Origin: an uncultured Pirellulaceae bacterium
GTDB taxonomy: Bacteria > Planctomycetota > Planctomycetia > Pirellulales > Pirellulaceae
NCBI GenBank assembly: GCA_905480235.1
Contig: CAJQPP010000158.1
Location: 1-39,207, forward strand
DNA: 39,207 nt
Direction: 5' to 3'
Part shown: positions 1 to 8,265 of the stretch, one piece after another
How the letters are laid out: every line of letters begins with the position of its first letter
How positions within the stretch are numbered: position 1 is the first letter of the stretch
Translations under genes and position numbers: made by a program
Notes under the pieces: generated by a model
What the model saw: only the letters and a program-made list of their open reading frames with translations
The model's database searches: none
What the model was told of the DNA's origin: nothing

Positions 1-1
1 C

Positions 2-1117
2 GGAGCTGTGGCGGGTTTGCAACCTGACGATATTACCATTATCGATACGTTTTCCAGCAAATCCTATACGGGGGTTGTGGCCAGTGATGCGGAGAAATTT
101 CAACCGCACGAAATGGCTCAATTGCAGGCGGAACGTAAATACGAGGCGAAGATTCGAAGCGCCTTAGCGGCTTATCCCGGTATTCGCGTCAACGTCGAGG
201 TGATGATTGACCCCGTCGTCAGGCGGATCCGTGATGAACGTAAAATACACAGTCAGCCGATGGTCATTCAGAAAACGACCCACCGTGAATTTGAATCGAA
301 CAGGCCCTCCACAAAACCATCAGGGTTGAGAGGCCTTTTCCAGTTAGGGACCAATGTTCAGGGGAATGTGGAATCATCTCAATCGCCCAAGGCATTATCC
401 GAGACGACTGAGTCCGCAGCCAATGGCACATTTGAAACGACAGAGTCGGCCGGGCCGATGGTTAAGTATGTCAACGTATCAATCGGGATTCCTGAACGCT
501 GCGTTCAGTATTTTGTGAACCAGAATATGGAAATCGCCAATGCAGAGGGGCTCACCTCCGTCGAGCAGCGTCAAGAAGTTTTTCAGCAGTTGAAAGATGA
601 CATCCAGCAAAAAGTTAAACCGCTTGTGCCGGCGGGAGAATTGCCAGCCAGTCAGCACTTTGTGGTGACGGTTGATCGTGAGATCCATTTTCCAGAATCC
701 GTTACCGCAGCAGAGGCTCCTGCTGAGCAGTGGGCCGGGCATTGGATGTGGATAACGCTGGTGGGGGGCGGTTTGTGCTTGCTCATCCTAATTCGGCCCT
801 TTGGTAAAGGGCGTCAGTCAGCCGGCCCCACGGCCGATTTGAATACCTTGAATGTCGGTTCTGCGACAGGCGAGCGAACCTACGAATCACCCAGTATTGC
901 GGATACCACTACTTTTCCGTCTCATCGGATGGAAATTCCAGCCCCTCATTTTTCTGGCAAAAAGCGAGCGGAATATGTCACCAATTCGCAGCCTGAGTCA
1001 CCGCTCGATGTGGCCACTCAACATTTGATGCGTGATCAATTGGATCAATGGTGTCGGGATAACCCGCATGCGGCGGCGGCCACAATTCGTCAATGGTTGG
1101 ATAAAAAGGCAGGATAA
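2..1117 (+). CDS. fliF: Flagellar M-ring protein FliF, 3' part (left edge cut)
   Basis: This is the C-terminal part of the MS-ring protein, which anchors the flagellar basal body in the inner membrane and houses the export gate. The frame is open to the left edge; the in-frame GTG at 8 is internal, because the preceding codons continue the family sequence (GAVAGLQPDDITIIDT). Counting from that GTG, residues 1-75 match the end of the ring-building periplasmic region, and residues about 80-240 are the variable periplasmic stretch. Residues 246-264 form the second membrane helix. A cytoplasmic tail ends in an amphipathic segment (DNPHAAAATIRQWLDKK) typical of the FliG-binding end of FliF. The stop overlaps the next start as TAATG, so the two genes are probably translationally coupled. 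The assignment is secure; how much is missing upstream cannot be seen. Confidence 0.9.
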   Translation, partial: GAVAGLQPDDITIIDTFSSKSYTGVVASDAEKFQPHEMAQLQAERKYEAKIRSALAAYPGIRVNVEVMIDPVVRRIRDERKIHSQPMVIQKTTHREFESNRPSTKPSGLRGLFQLGTNVQGNVESSQSPKALSETTESAANGTFETTESAGPMVKYVNVSIGIPERCVQYFVNQNMEIANAEGLTSVEQRQEVFQQLKDDIQQKVKPLVPAGELPASQHFVVTVDREIHFPESVTAAEAPAEQWAGHWMWITLVGGGLCLLILIRPFGKGRQSAGPTADLNTLNVGSATGERTYESPSIADTTTFPSHRMEIPAPHFSGKKRAEYVTNSQPESPLDVATQHLMRDQLDQWCRDNPHAAAATIRQWLDKKAG

Positions 1118-1680
1118 TGTCAGAAGCCCAAGTGAAGCTAACCACGCAACAAACCCACCAGTTGGCGCGTTTACTCGTGAATTTTCGCCGCGAAACCGTC
1201 ATGTTGTTACTGCAAGGATTTGATCAGGACACACGGTTGCGTGCGGAAACACAAATAGATGAGTTGAAGGCTATGGGGTGTCATTCGGACGAGGGACTGT
1301 TGAATGACTTTGCTGACTTTCTCTACTTTGATCCGCAGACTATGCAACCATCATCTCCGGGTATTCTGCGTCCCGAATTGAGAGCGCGTTCTGACCGTGG
1401 GCTAACGCTGAGCTTTGAGCAAGTCTTGCAATGGGATAACGAATCATTGGATCAGCTTCTGCAAGCAGCTTCACCGGATTTGACCATTCGAGTTTTAACT
1501 TGTAGTCCTCAATCCTTTGTTGAAAGGGTCCTCGATCGACTGTCGAGTGAAGATTCAGTGCGAGTGCGTCAACAAATTAGCGAGACCCAAAGCGTGGATT
1601 TTTCAGAAATGCAAAAGACCCATCAACAGTATTGCAACTTGGCAAGAGACTTGATGGAGCAGGGCCTGATTCCCGGCTAA
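1117..1680 (+). CDS. Reduced FliG-like rotor/adaptor protein
   Basis: The protein has 187 residues; normal FliG has about 330-340. Residues about 10-70 resemble the FliF-binding N-terminal FliG domain. Residues 97-186 align well with the FliG C-terminal domain (LSFEQVLQWDNESLDQLL... through the final NLARDLMEQGLI). The middle domain with its EHPQ motif and the armadillo linkers are absent. By alignment from memory with E. coli FliG, the torque-helix residues R281, D288, D289 and R297 correspond here to E145, Q152, Q153 and D161, so the charge pattern is lost or reversed. It sits directly after fliF with overlapping TAATG. It is probably a FliF-associated structural adaptor. It may not be the motor FliG, which could be encoded elsewhere. 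Homology of the C-terminal domain is fairly clear; function is inferred. Confidence 0.7.
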   Translation: MSEAQVKLTTQQTHQLARLLVNFRRETVMLLLQGFDQDTRLRAETQIDELKAMGCHSDEGLLNDFADFLYFDPQTMQPSSPGILRPELRARSDRGLTLSFEQVLQWDNESLDQLLQAASPDLTIRVLTCSPQSFVERVLDRLSSEDSVRVRQQISETQSVDFSEMQKTHQQYCNLARDLMEQGLIPG

Positions 1681-1697
1681 CCCGACGGAAACCGTAA

Positions 1698-2354
1698 ATG
1701 AAAATGATTATGAAATTTTGCTTCCTGATGCTGGCCGCCCTGATTTCGTTGGGTTGTGTCGAGACGCTCTTTGCACAGAACGCGCAGAGCGACACGACCA
1801 TCTCCGAAACCGGCCAAGAGCAGGTAGGGTTGCAGAGCGCGGCTGAGCGCAGCGTTGATTGGCTGGAAAAACAGATTAATCCCCCGTCGGCAGAAGTCAT
1901 GTCGACGGGTGGTTTGCAATTATTTCGAGATGCGGATACGCGGCAATCAGCGATCAAAACCGGCGCCACGTTAACGCTCGTTTTAAGCCTCTTTTTTCTG
2001 GCAGTCTTTCTTTGGCGTTTGCGACCATCCTCACGGAAGTTGGAAGGCCGAAAACGAGACAATCAAGTGCTTACCGTGCTGGGTCAAATCCCATTTGTGC
2101 ACGGTCAACAATTACAAATAGTGCGTTTGGGTACGAGGCTTTTACTAATTGCGGCGTCGCCGTCGGGTTCTCAAACGTTGAGTGAGATATCGGACCCCCA
2201 GGAAGTATTGCAGTTGGAGTCGGCGATCCAGCAAGGTCGTATGGATTTGTTAACGGCTTCCATGCAGCAACGCGTGCTTCAAGGTGCCAATTCAGAGTCC
2301 AACGTTTCGCTGGGAAGTCATCAGCGCAGCGGCAGAACACTATTGGAAGCTTAA
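1698..2354 (+). CDS. fliO: FliO, flagellar export apparatus assembly protein
   Basis: FliO is a small membrane protein that helps FliP assemble into the export-gate ring. This protein has 218 residues. A hydrophobic N-terminus (residues 5-27, ending LFAQ) looks like a signal peptide. A second membrane helix lies at 88-107, and a cytoplasmic FliO domain follows at about 120-170 (QVLTVLGQIPFVHGQQLQIVRLGTRLLLI, split here only for description). The presence of both a signal peptide and a TM segment is common in longer FliO proteins. Its place immediately before fliP supports the call, since FliO is poorly conserved. The ATG at 1698 has a weak ACGGAAA upstream. The stop lies 13 bases before the preferred fliP start. 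Confidence 0.78.
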   Translation: MKMIMKFCFLMLAALISLGCVETLFAQNAQSDTTISETGQEQVGLQSAAERSVDWLEKQINPPSAEVMSTGGLQLFRDADTRQSAIKTGATLTLVLSLFFLAVFLWRLRPSSRKLEGRKRDNQVLTVLGQIPFVHGQQLQIVRLGTRLLLIAASPSGSQTLSEISDPQEVLQLESAIQQGRMDLLTASMQQRVLQGANSESNVSLGSHQRSGRTLLEA

Positions 2355-2367
2355 TACTTTGAAACGC

Positions 2368-3225
2368 ATGCATCCAATTCGAGGAACCTGCATCTACCAG
2401 TTCATGGTATGGGCCCTGGTGGGCCTGTGCGGACTTGGTATTTGCTTGACGCCGAGCCTCGTATCCGCGCAAGACTCGGAGCAAGAAGCGGTTGAAACGA
2501 CAACACAAGATGCAACCCTTGCAGAATCGCTAGATCTGGAAGAGTTCGTCACTCCGGGAAAGTTATCCGGCACGTTTAAAACGGTGCTGTTATTGGCCGT
2601 TATCAGTCTGGTACCCGCCATTGCCATGATGACCACCTCGTTTGTGCGCATCGTCGTGGTACTCGGGATATTGCGTCAGTCACTGGGCGCTCAGCAGATT
2701 CCTTCTACACAAATCATGACCGCCTTAGCTGTGTTTATGAGCTTTTTGATCATGGCCCCGGTATGGCAAGAAATCAAAAAGGAAGCGTTCGATCCCTACA
2801 CGTCTGAGGGGAGCGAGTTATCGCTAGAGGAAGCCTGGGAAAAAGGTACTAAGCCCGTTAAACGATTTATGAGCCGGCAAATCGACGCGGCCGGGAACGT
2901 AGATGATATTTGGTTGTTCTACAAACATCTACCGGCCGCGGAACGCGAGCAACGTCCGGAAACATTCGAAGATATTCCGCTACACGTGTTGCTGCCGGCA
3001 TTCATGATAAGCGAGTTGAAAATTGCTTTTTTGATCGGGTTTCAAGTCATCATGCCCTTTCTCGTGATCGATTTGGTGGTTACCAGTGTGACGACGTCAC
3101 TGGGCATGATCATGTTACCGCCGACGATGGTCAGTTTGCCATTGAAGCTAATCATGTTTGTGTTGGTGGATGGATGGAACCTTGTCGTTGGCATGTTGAT
3201 GCAGAGTTTTAGCCCTTACTTGTGA
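2368..3225 (+). CDS. fliP: FliP, flagellar export gate subunit
   Basis: FliP forms the pentameric core of the flagellar protein export gate with FliQ and FliR. The protein has 285 residues from ATG 2368; a longer in-frame version from 2284 would overlap fliO and adds nothing family-like. Residues 1-34 form a cleavable signal peptide ending VSAQ, as in many FliP proteins. The family block lies at about 70-137: SLVPAIAMMTTSFVRIVVVL, then LRQSLGAQQIPSTQ and MAPVWQEI. The C-terminal region has the paired helices LKIAFLIGFQVIMPFLVIDLVV and a LPLKLIMFVLVDGW motif. It is slightly longer than usual (about 245) because of the leader and an acidic linker (38-60). It appears intact and is the best-conserved member of this cluster. 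Confidence 0.95.
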   Translation: MHPIRGTCIYQFMVWALVGLCGLGICLTPSLVSAQDSEQEAVETTTQDATLAESLDLEEFVTPGKLSGTFKTVLLLAVISLVPAIAMMTTSFVRIVVVLGILRQSLGAQQIPSTQIMTALAVFMSFLIMAPVWQEIKKEAFDPYTSEGSELSLEEAWEKGTKPVKRFMSRQIDAAGNVDDIWLFYKHLPAAEREQRPETFEDIPLHVLLPAFMISELKIAFLIGFQVIMPFLVIDLVVTSVTTSLGMIMLPPTMVSLPLKLIMFVLVDGWNLVVGMLMQSFSPYL

Positions 3226-3243
3226 TGAGAGACGTTGCGGTAC

Positions 3244-3528
3244 ATGGATCCCCAGTTTGCAATTGAAATCGCTCGCCAATCGGTTTACCTGGTGCTGCTG
3301 CTGGCAGCTCCTGTATTGATCGTGGGTGTGATCGTCGGCATCGTAGTGGGGGTTTTGCAAGCGGTGACACAAATCCAAGATCAGACCGTCATGTTTGTGA
3401 CCAAGCTGGTTGCAGCCGTGGTGGTCATCGGTATTTGTGCACCCTGGTTTGTTGAACATTACTCAGGATTCAGTCGTGATCTGATCCAACAAATCCCCAA
3501 CACCTTGTTTGATAAAGCCAATCATTGA
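3244..3528 (+). CDS. fliQ: FliQ, flagellar export gate subunit
   Basis: This 94-residue protein consists of two membrane helices in a hairpin joined by the conserved polar loop QAVTQIQDQT, which is diagnostic for FliQ/SctS. FliQ subunits wrap the FliP-FliR core of the export gate. The first helix is residues about 14-36 and the second about 50-72. The start is set at ATG 3244 (MDPQFAIEIARQ), which matches the usual N-terminus. An in-frame TTG at 3235 would add three residues and is less likely. Spacing from the fliP stop is 18 bases, consistent with one operon. Length and motifs are normal for the family. Confidence 0.95.
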   Translation: MDPQFAIEIARQSVYLVLLLAAPVLIVGVIVGIVVGVLQAVTQIQDQTVMFVTKLVAAVVVIGICAPWFVEHYSGFSRDLIQQIPNTLFDKANH

Positions 3529-3655
3529 TCGAGCGTATGGGAAAACGACAGGTTACCAAGAGGCATCCCTCGACTAATGCTGGACGGCATGGGTCTGATC
3601 GTTGCCATTCCGTGATCGGGAAAGATAGCCTTCTTGGGAACACGCGAGTTGTAGA

Positions 3656-4441
3656 ATGAGCGACGCTATTCTTACTGCCACTTTGCTAACTGCGCTCCCA
3701 GCCGTTGTACGGATCACGGCGATGGTGATGACAATGCCTTTGGTTGCCACACGAGTGGTACCCGTGCGAGTAAAGCTGGCATTCATTTTAGCTTTGTCGT
3801 TGGCGGTGGTACCCGGAGCGGTTGCCAACTCGGAAGCTCCCAGCCTGCAGTGGACCGCATTGTTGCTGACGCTGATCAATGAGGTGCTCGTGGGTGCTTT
3901 GATGGGTTTATCTTGCGCCATCATGCTTTCGGGGATCCAGATAGCTGGTAGTGTGATTGAAGGCCTGTGTGGATTTTCCATGGTCTCCTTTGGAGCTCCG
4001 GCGGACTCCGAGACAGGTGGTGGGCCTTTGGGAAAATTGTTTTGGTGGACCACTGTGGCCGTTTTTGTCGCCGCGGGAGGTATCGGTCGGATGATTGATG
4101 GATTGTTATTCTCATTTACCGCATTGCCGACAGGAACTGCCGTCTTTGACCAGTCCTTTCTAGATTTTTTAGTGACATCCATTGGCTATGCTTTTGAATT
4201 TGGCGTATCGGCAGCGCTACCAGCCATCGCAGCATTGTTGGTGGCGTCGATCGTGCTGGGAATGGTTCAACGAAATTTTCCCCAATTGGGAGGGCTGCAG
4301 GTTGGGCTGGGAATCAAAGCAATGTTTGGCATGGCGGTGACGTCAATAGTCCTGTTATCGACGCCTTGGATTATTAATGGCGGGTTTGAGTTAACGCTGG
4401 GCGAGTTAAAAAACTGGTTGGAGCTCCGGGAGACGGGTTGA
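3656..4441 (+). CDS. fliR: FliR, flagellar export gate subunit
   Basis: FliR completes the FliP5-FliR1 core of the export gate. The 261-residue protein has about six hydrophobic segments with family features: RITAMVMTMPLVATRVVPVRVKLAF near the N-terminus, then INEVLVGALMGLSCAIMLSGIQIAGSVIE, and QLGGLQVGLGIKAMFGM near the C-terminus. It is more divergent than FliP and FliQ, notably at residues 100-125 (GFSMVSFGAPADSETGGGPLG) where a conserved glycine/proline-rich loop is expected. A 127-base gap separates it from fliQ; I see no gene in that gap. The flhB start follows four bases after its stop. Order and topology make the identification firm. Confidence 0.9.
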   Translation: MSDAILTATLLTALPAVVRITAMVMTMPLVATRVVPVRVKLAFILALSLAVVPGAVANSEAPSLQWTALLLTLINEVLVGALMGLSCAIMLSGIQIAGSVIEGLCGFSMVSFGAPADSETGGGPLGKLFWWTTVAVFVAAGGIGRMIDGLLFSFTALPTGTAVFDQSFLDFLVTSIGYAFEFGVSAALPAIAALLVASIVLGMVQRNFPQLGGLQVGLGIKAMFGMAVTSIVLLSTPWIINGGFELTLGELKNWLELRETG

Positions 4442-4444
4442 TAA

Positions 4445-5191
4445 ATGTCTGACCGAGACGAAGCAAATCAAGATCCCTCCGTAAGCCGATTGCAGCGTGC
4501 GCAGCAGTCAGGTCAGGCCGCGCGAAGCCGAGATTTAGCGGTCGCTGTTGTTTGGTTGGGGGGCATCGCTTTGGTCGCCACATTTGGCCATTGGCTATGG
4601 CGAGCCATGGACCGATTCAGTCAAAGCCACTGGGGTGAATTTGATATTACCCTGTCGGCCAATCAAATACTGAGTCGTAATTGGGGAGAGGTCGCTGGCG
4701 TATTTTGGAGTAGCCTGTTTCCTATTCTCGCAGGCATTGCCGGGATTACTATTTTGACCTGGTCGGCTCAAAGCGGATTTCGTGTCTACCCAGGTTTGCT
4801 GGCTCCCGATATCGATCGTCTGAACCCCGTGCGTAATTTAAGGCAGATATTTTCTGCTGAGCAAGTGGTGTCGGTCCTGTTAGCGATTGGGAAATTGGTT
4901 GTCCTGTCGGTCGTTGCCGCATGGGTGGTCTTGGGAGACCTCGATTCTCTAATGATGCTGGGCCAAGGGCGCTTGCAGGAAAAGAGTCCCCTATTGATGG
5001 AATGGTTGGTAGGTACTGCGCTGCGCCTTTGTTTGGCAGCGTTGGTGGTGGGCGCAGCGGATTACGGGATTCGGTGGTGGTTGCATCGTCGGTCCCTGCA
5101 GATGACCGAGCAAGAGGCGCGGGATGAGCAACAAGCTAGTGAGCCATCCCCGGAAATCAATGCCAGACGAAGAGCGCGGCAATTAGGGTAA
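4445..5191 (+). CDS. flhB: FlhB lacking the autocleaving C-terminal domain
   Basis: FlhB closes around the export gate and, through its cytoplasmic domain, switches substrate specificity after cleaving itself at NPTH. This protein has 248 residues; E. coli FlhB has about 380. The N-terminal signature SRLQRAQQSGQAARSRDLA (12-31), the membrane region (30-210) and the gate motif LNPVRNLRQIFSAEQVV (126-142) are present. So is the linker helix DYGIRWW...LQMTEQEARDEQQAS...EINARRRARQLG (206-248). The protein then stops, so the whole NPTH domain is missing. No reading frame between 5192 and 5243 restores family sequence, and the next gene converges at 5244. It is either a deletion or a naturally switch-less FlhB. 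The rest of the gene shows no decay. Confidence 0.85.
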   Translation: MSDRDEANQDPSVSRLQRAQQSGQAARSRDLAVAVVWLGGIALVATFGHWLWRAMDRFSQSHWGEFDITLSANQILSRNWGEVAGVFWSSLFPILAGIAGITILTWSAQSGFRVYPGLLAPDIDRLNPVRNLRQIFSAEQVVSVLLAIGKLVVLSVVAAWVVLGDLDSLMMLGQGRLQEKSPLLMEWLVGTALRLCLAALVVGAADYGIRWWLHRRSLQMTEQEARDEQQASEPSPEINARRRARQLG

Positions 5192-5243
5192 CGCGTCCTA
5201 ACATCGCTGCAAGTAGATTGAGAAAATCCTCACCTAGAGGTGC

Positions 5244-6458
5244 TTATCCAGCTTTCACGAATCCCGCGTCTCTTTCGCTGGAGGCATAACCAAAGTTCGA
5301 GATGTAATCTGACCAGACGTCGTTAATGAGTTCTTTGGTGGCGTCATTCAGTTGCGTCTTGTTGGTGCGATGAGATTTTCGCTGCGACCAATAATTCTCG
5401 AGGTTCACTCGAGCTTGATCGAAGCCGTTCAGGTTGAATGCCGAATAAATGGATTCGATTTGATTTACAGGATCTTTCACGAGATCCTCAAAACGTATTT
5501 GAACCAAGTTTTCTTTAGGGATTTGCTCGACTTGCTCGAAGTAACCGTCATACATTTCGCGGTACCATTGATTGACCTGATCGACTAGGCGTTGCTCATC
5601 GTTTTTGGAGCACTGGTATCCTTGCACCGCTGACAGTGATTTCCATAAGTGGATACTGGAGGGAAAGATCTTGTGGGGATGCCGCGTGATGTGAACGAAC
5701 CGGGCTCCCGGAAACCACTTGGCTAGATGAGCAATTCGGCCGGTGTGCGTGGGTGATTTAAGCACCAATCGTTTTGGGTTTTTGTGGCTAATCGATTTAT
5801 AGAACCATGTGAGGGAATTTCGCAACTCCTCGATTTCCTCAGCGCTGGCGTCCTTTAAATTTAGCATTCGCTGAAATTCGGGTTCCTCGTTAGAAAAGGC
5901 GATATGGTAATAAGGAGTCGGAGCTCCCATACCCACTAAAGCGAATTCATCTTCCTGAGGCAGGTTCGGTCCCGCGGGCATGGAATCCATGGGCCGTTTG
6001 CTGGGCATCAACAGACGGAGCAGTGGTTGCAAGACGGGTTTGGTCAGATTGTGATAAGTCGGAACAAAGCACTCAAAAGTTGATGGCCAAGAGAATTGTT
6101 TATCCAGGCAAAGCATCTCGTGCAGTAACGTCGTTCCGCTTCGCCAATGACCGATAACGAAAATCGGCGGCTCGCTCAATGCGGTTGCTTCGATCTGGCG
6201 TTTCATCAAAAGCTGTTGGGTGAACGCCAGCCCACTCGAAAGGACTGAGCAACCTCCGACCATGAACATCATGGGTACCCGTGTGGGATGGACCCGGAAG
6301 CGATTTCGGGAAAGCATCCCCATGTAATCGCTGAATCGCATGCCTGCCCAGAAACGAGGTGAATAGAACGGGTACGAATTGACACGTTCCTCGCAGAAAG
6401 TTGGTTGCTTGCTACGCCGTTTCATTTTAAGTACGTTCTTGCGTTCTTGCCCTGTCAT
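5244..6458 (-). CDS. Sulfotransferase (Sulfotransfer_3-like)
   Basis: This family transfers sulfate from PAPS to a hydroxyl or amine acceptor. The chosen start is ATG 6458, which has a GAGGG about ten bases upstream and gives 404 residues; an in-frame TTG at 6500 is less likely. The PAPS-binding loop is IGHWRSGTTLLHEM at about 102-115. The second nucleotide motif is FVHITRHPHKIFPSSIHLWK in the middle of the protein. The region between contains the large acceptor-binding helices seen in single-domain bacterial sulfotransferases. No signal peptide is obvious. It lies 97 bases downstream of the SNF2 helicase on the same strand and may share its transcript. The acceptor cannot be predicted; extracellular polysaccharide is a guess from lineage biology. 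Confidence 0.85.
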   Translation of the reverse strand: MTGQERKNVLKMKRRSKQPTFCEERVNSYPFYSPRFWAGMRFSDYMGMLSRNRFRVHPTRVPMMFMVGGCSVLSSGLAFTQQLLMKRQIEATALSEPPIFVIGHWRSGTTLLHEMLCLDKQFSWPSTFECFVPTYHNLTKPVLQPLLRLLMPSKRPMDSMPAGPNLPQEDEFALVGMGAPTPYYHIAFSNEEPEFQRMLNLKDASAEEIEELRNSLTWFYKSISHKNPKRLVLKSPTHTGRIAHLAKWFPGARFVHITRHPHKIFPSSIHLWKSLSAVQGYQCSKNDEQRLVDQVNQWYREMYDGYFEQVEQIPKENLVQIRFEDLVKDPVNQIESIYSAFNLNGFDQARVNLENYWSQRKSHRTNKTQLNDATKELINDVWSDYISNFGYASSERDAGFVKAG

Positions 6459-6555
6459 CGTGAATCCCTCTATTTTCCTTGTCCGAGGTCGATTGCACAA
6501 GCGATCAACCGGCTATTTATCGCCAAATCCCTTCGCCCACGGCAGCGAGACGTAT

Positions 6556-8265
6556 TCAGGCTACGTCTTGCAGACGTTTACCGTTCGCGCGGAGGTCGAA
6601 CAATCCAAAAATTTCTTCCCGTGAAAGTCCTGATTGGGCAGGCTCACTGGTATCGGAAAGCACGGTTTCAAATAATTCCCGCTTGGTTTGGAGAACATCA
6701 TTGATTCGCTCTTCGATGGTTCCTTGCGAGATCATCCGGGTGACCGTGACACTTCCTGTGGAGCCGATGCGGTGGGCACGGTTGATCGCTTGATCTTCCA
6801 CTGCGGGATTCCACCATTGGTCAAACAGGAATACATATCGACTGAATTGCAGGTTCAGGCCCACGCTCCCCGCCCCATAACTCATTAAAAGGACATGTCG
6901 TTTGGGGTCGTTCTTAAATTGCTCAAGGATACCGTCCCTTTTTTTGGAAGGGATTTTCCCGTGGTACTCCAGCGGATTTGCTTCGGGAATCTGGCTGGTG
7001 ATTTTCTCAATCGTTTTGACCCATTGGCTGAACACGATCGCTTTTTGCCCACTCGCGATGACTTCTTCCAGGTTGGCACGTAATTGTTGCAGTTTGGCAC
7101 TGTTGCCGGTTGCCGGATCGAAGTTGCAGATTTGTTTCAGTCGCAACACGAGCTCAAACACATGTTGCACGGTAATGGATTCACCCATTTCATTTAAGGT
7201 GATCACCCCGTCAGATTCTGCCTGTTCATAAGTGGCCTGTTGATCTTCGTTCAGCGACAACAGCTCATCTCGATTAAGCAGCGGTGGTAAATCCGTCAAG
7301 ACCTCGGTTTTGGTGCGACGCAGGATATGATCCCTCACGGCCGAACGAAGTTGCCGGACGTGCATGCCTGGAGATAGATAGCCGGGGGATAGGAACTCAA
7401 AAATTCCCACGAGATCATCCGTGCTATTTTCGATAGGGGTGCCGGTCAAAGCCCAACTGCGGCGGCGTGGTAGTTGGTAAACTGCTTTGCTGGTAGCGCT
7501 AGTTCGATTTTTGATGCGTTGCGCTTCGTCCAAAACGGCCAGATCATAATTGATGCCGGAATCTAAAATCGTGGGCAAGTCGCGATTCATTAATTCATAA
7601 TTCGCGATTTTGACAGGTAGCTCAGTGTTGTTCCACAGAAACTGCCGCTTGGCCTGATTTCCCTCGATAACGCATGTCGGGATTTCCGGAGCCCACAGAT
7701 TGAATTCGCGAATCCAGTTGGTGACCAAAGGTTTGGGACACACCAGGAGGATACGGTGAAGCTGGGAGGACCGCATTAGCAAACGGATCGTGGTGATGGT
7801 CTGCATGGTTTTCCCCAAGCCCATTTCGTCCGCCAGAATAGCACTGTGGCGAAGAAACAGAAATGCAACGCCACTAAATTGATGAGCAAATGGAGGAAAT
7901 GGAAAATCAATAGTCGAGCTTTGCAGCAGGCTCTCCAATGGCGGTTGCAGCATGCAAAAGAGGCGGTCTTCCAGTTTGACCATATCGCGGGGTGGTTTCC
8001 AGCGAGTGACCGTAGCGGTGGACTTGCTGGGTCTGCGAGTGGTTCGGTTTTGCGCGGGCGGCAAATGACTCGATTCCGTCTCACCCGAAAATAGAAAGCC
8101 ACGGGTTTTCAGCTTGGGGAACGGAAATCGAATGGAAGCCACAATCGGCGAAGGGATGGTCAGATCGCCTTGTTGGGTTTCTAAACCGTTCTGCTGGGTG
8201 CTGGATGCGAGGCCAGGAATCGCAATGTCTTGCCAGGCTGTTACGGATGCATTATCTCGGATCAT
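6556..8265 (-). CDS. SNF2-family DNA-dependent ATPase/helicase
   Basis: The protein has 569 residues. An N-terminal extension (1-120) of unknown role precedes the SNF2 N-terminal ATPase lobe. Walker A is DEMGLGKT (146-153), Walker B is DEAQRIKN (from 246), and motif III reads ALTGTPIEN. The second RecA lobe contains VFSQW, YHGKI, the SYGAGSVGLNLQFS stretch, and motif VI INRAHRIGS at about 510. The family moves along double-stranded DNA and remodels protein-DNA complexes in transcription or repair. There is no SWIM zinc finger, which many bacterial SNF2 proteins carry. The start codon overlaps the stop of the upstream 183-aa gene (8262-8265), so the two are translationally coupled and probably act together. 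Confidence 0.92.
   Translation of the reverse strand: MIRDNASVTAWQDIAIPGLASSTQQNGLETQQGDLTIPSPIVASIRFPFPKLKTRGFLFSGETESSHLPPAQNRTTRRPSKSTATVTRWKPPRDMVKLEDRLFCMLQPPLESLLQSSTIDFPFPPFAHQFSGVAFLFLRHSAILADEMGLGKTMQTITTIRLLMRSSQLHRILLVCPKPLVTNWIREFNLWAPEIPTCVIEGNQAKRQFLWNNTELPVKIANYELMNRDLPTILDSGINYDLAVLDEAQRIKNRTSATSKAVYQLPRRRSWALTGTPIENSTDDLVGIFEFLSPGYLSPGMHVRQLRSAVRDHILRRTKTEVLTDLPPLLNRDELLSLNEDQQATYEQAESDGVITLNEMGESITVQHVFELVLRLKQICNFDPATGNSAKLQQLRANLEEVIASGQKAIVFSQWVKTIEKITSQIPEANPLEYHGKIPSKKRDGILEQFKNDPKRHVLLMSYGAGSVGLNLQFSRYVFLFDQWWNPAVEDQAINRAHRIGSTGSVTVTRMISQGTIEERINDVLQTKRELFETVLSDTSEPAQSGLSREEIFGLFDLRANGKRLQDVA

Noticed and set aside
3574..4182. 202-codon open frame on the minus strand inside fliR
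   Set aside because: It is antisense to a recognised FliR gene and its translation is low-complexity T/A/P-rich sequence without motifs.
5192..5243. Possible frameshift continuing flhB
   Set aside because: Reading the other two frames past the stop gives no FlhB C-terminal residues and no NPTH motif before the converging gene, so a simple frameshift does not explain the short protein.
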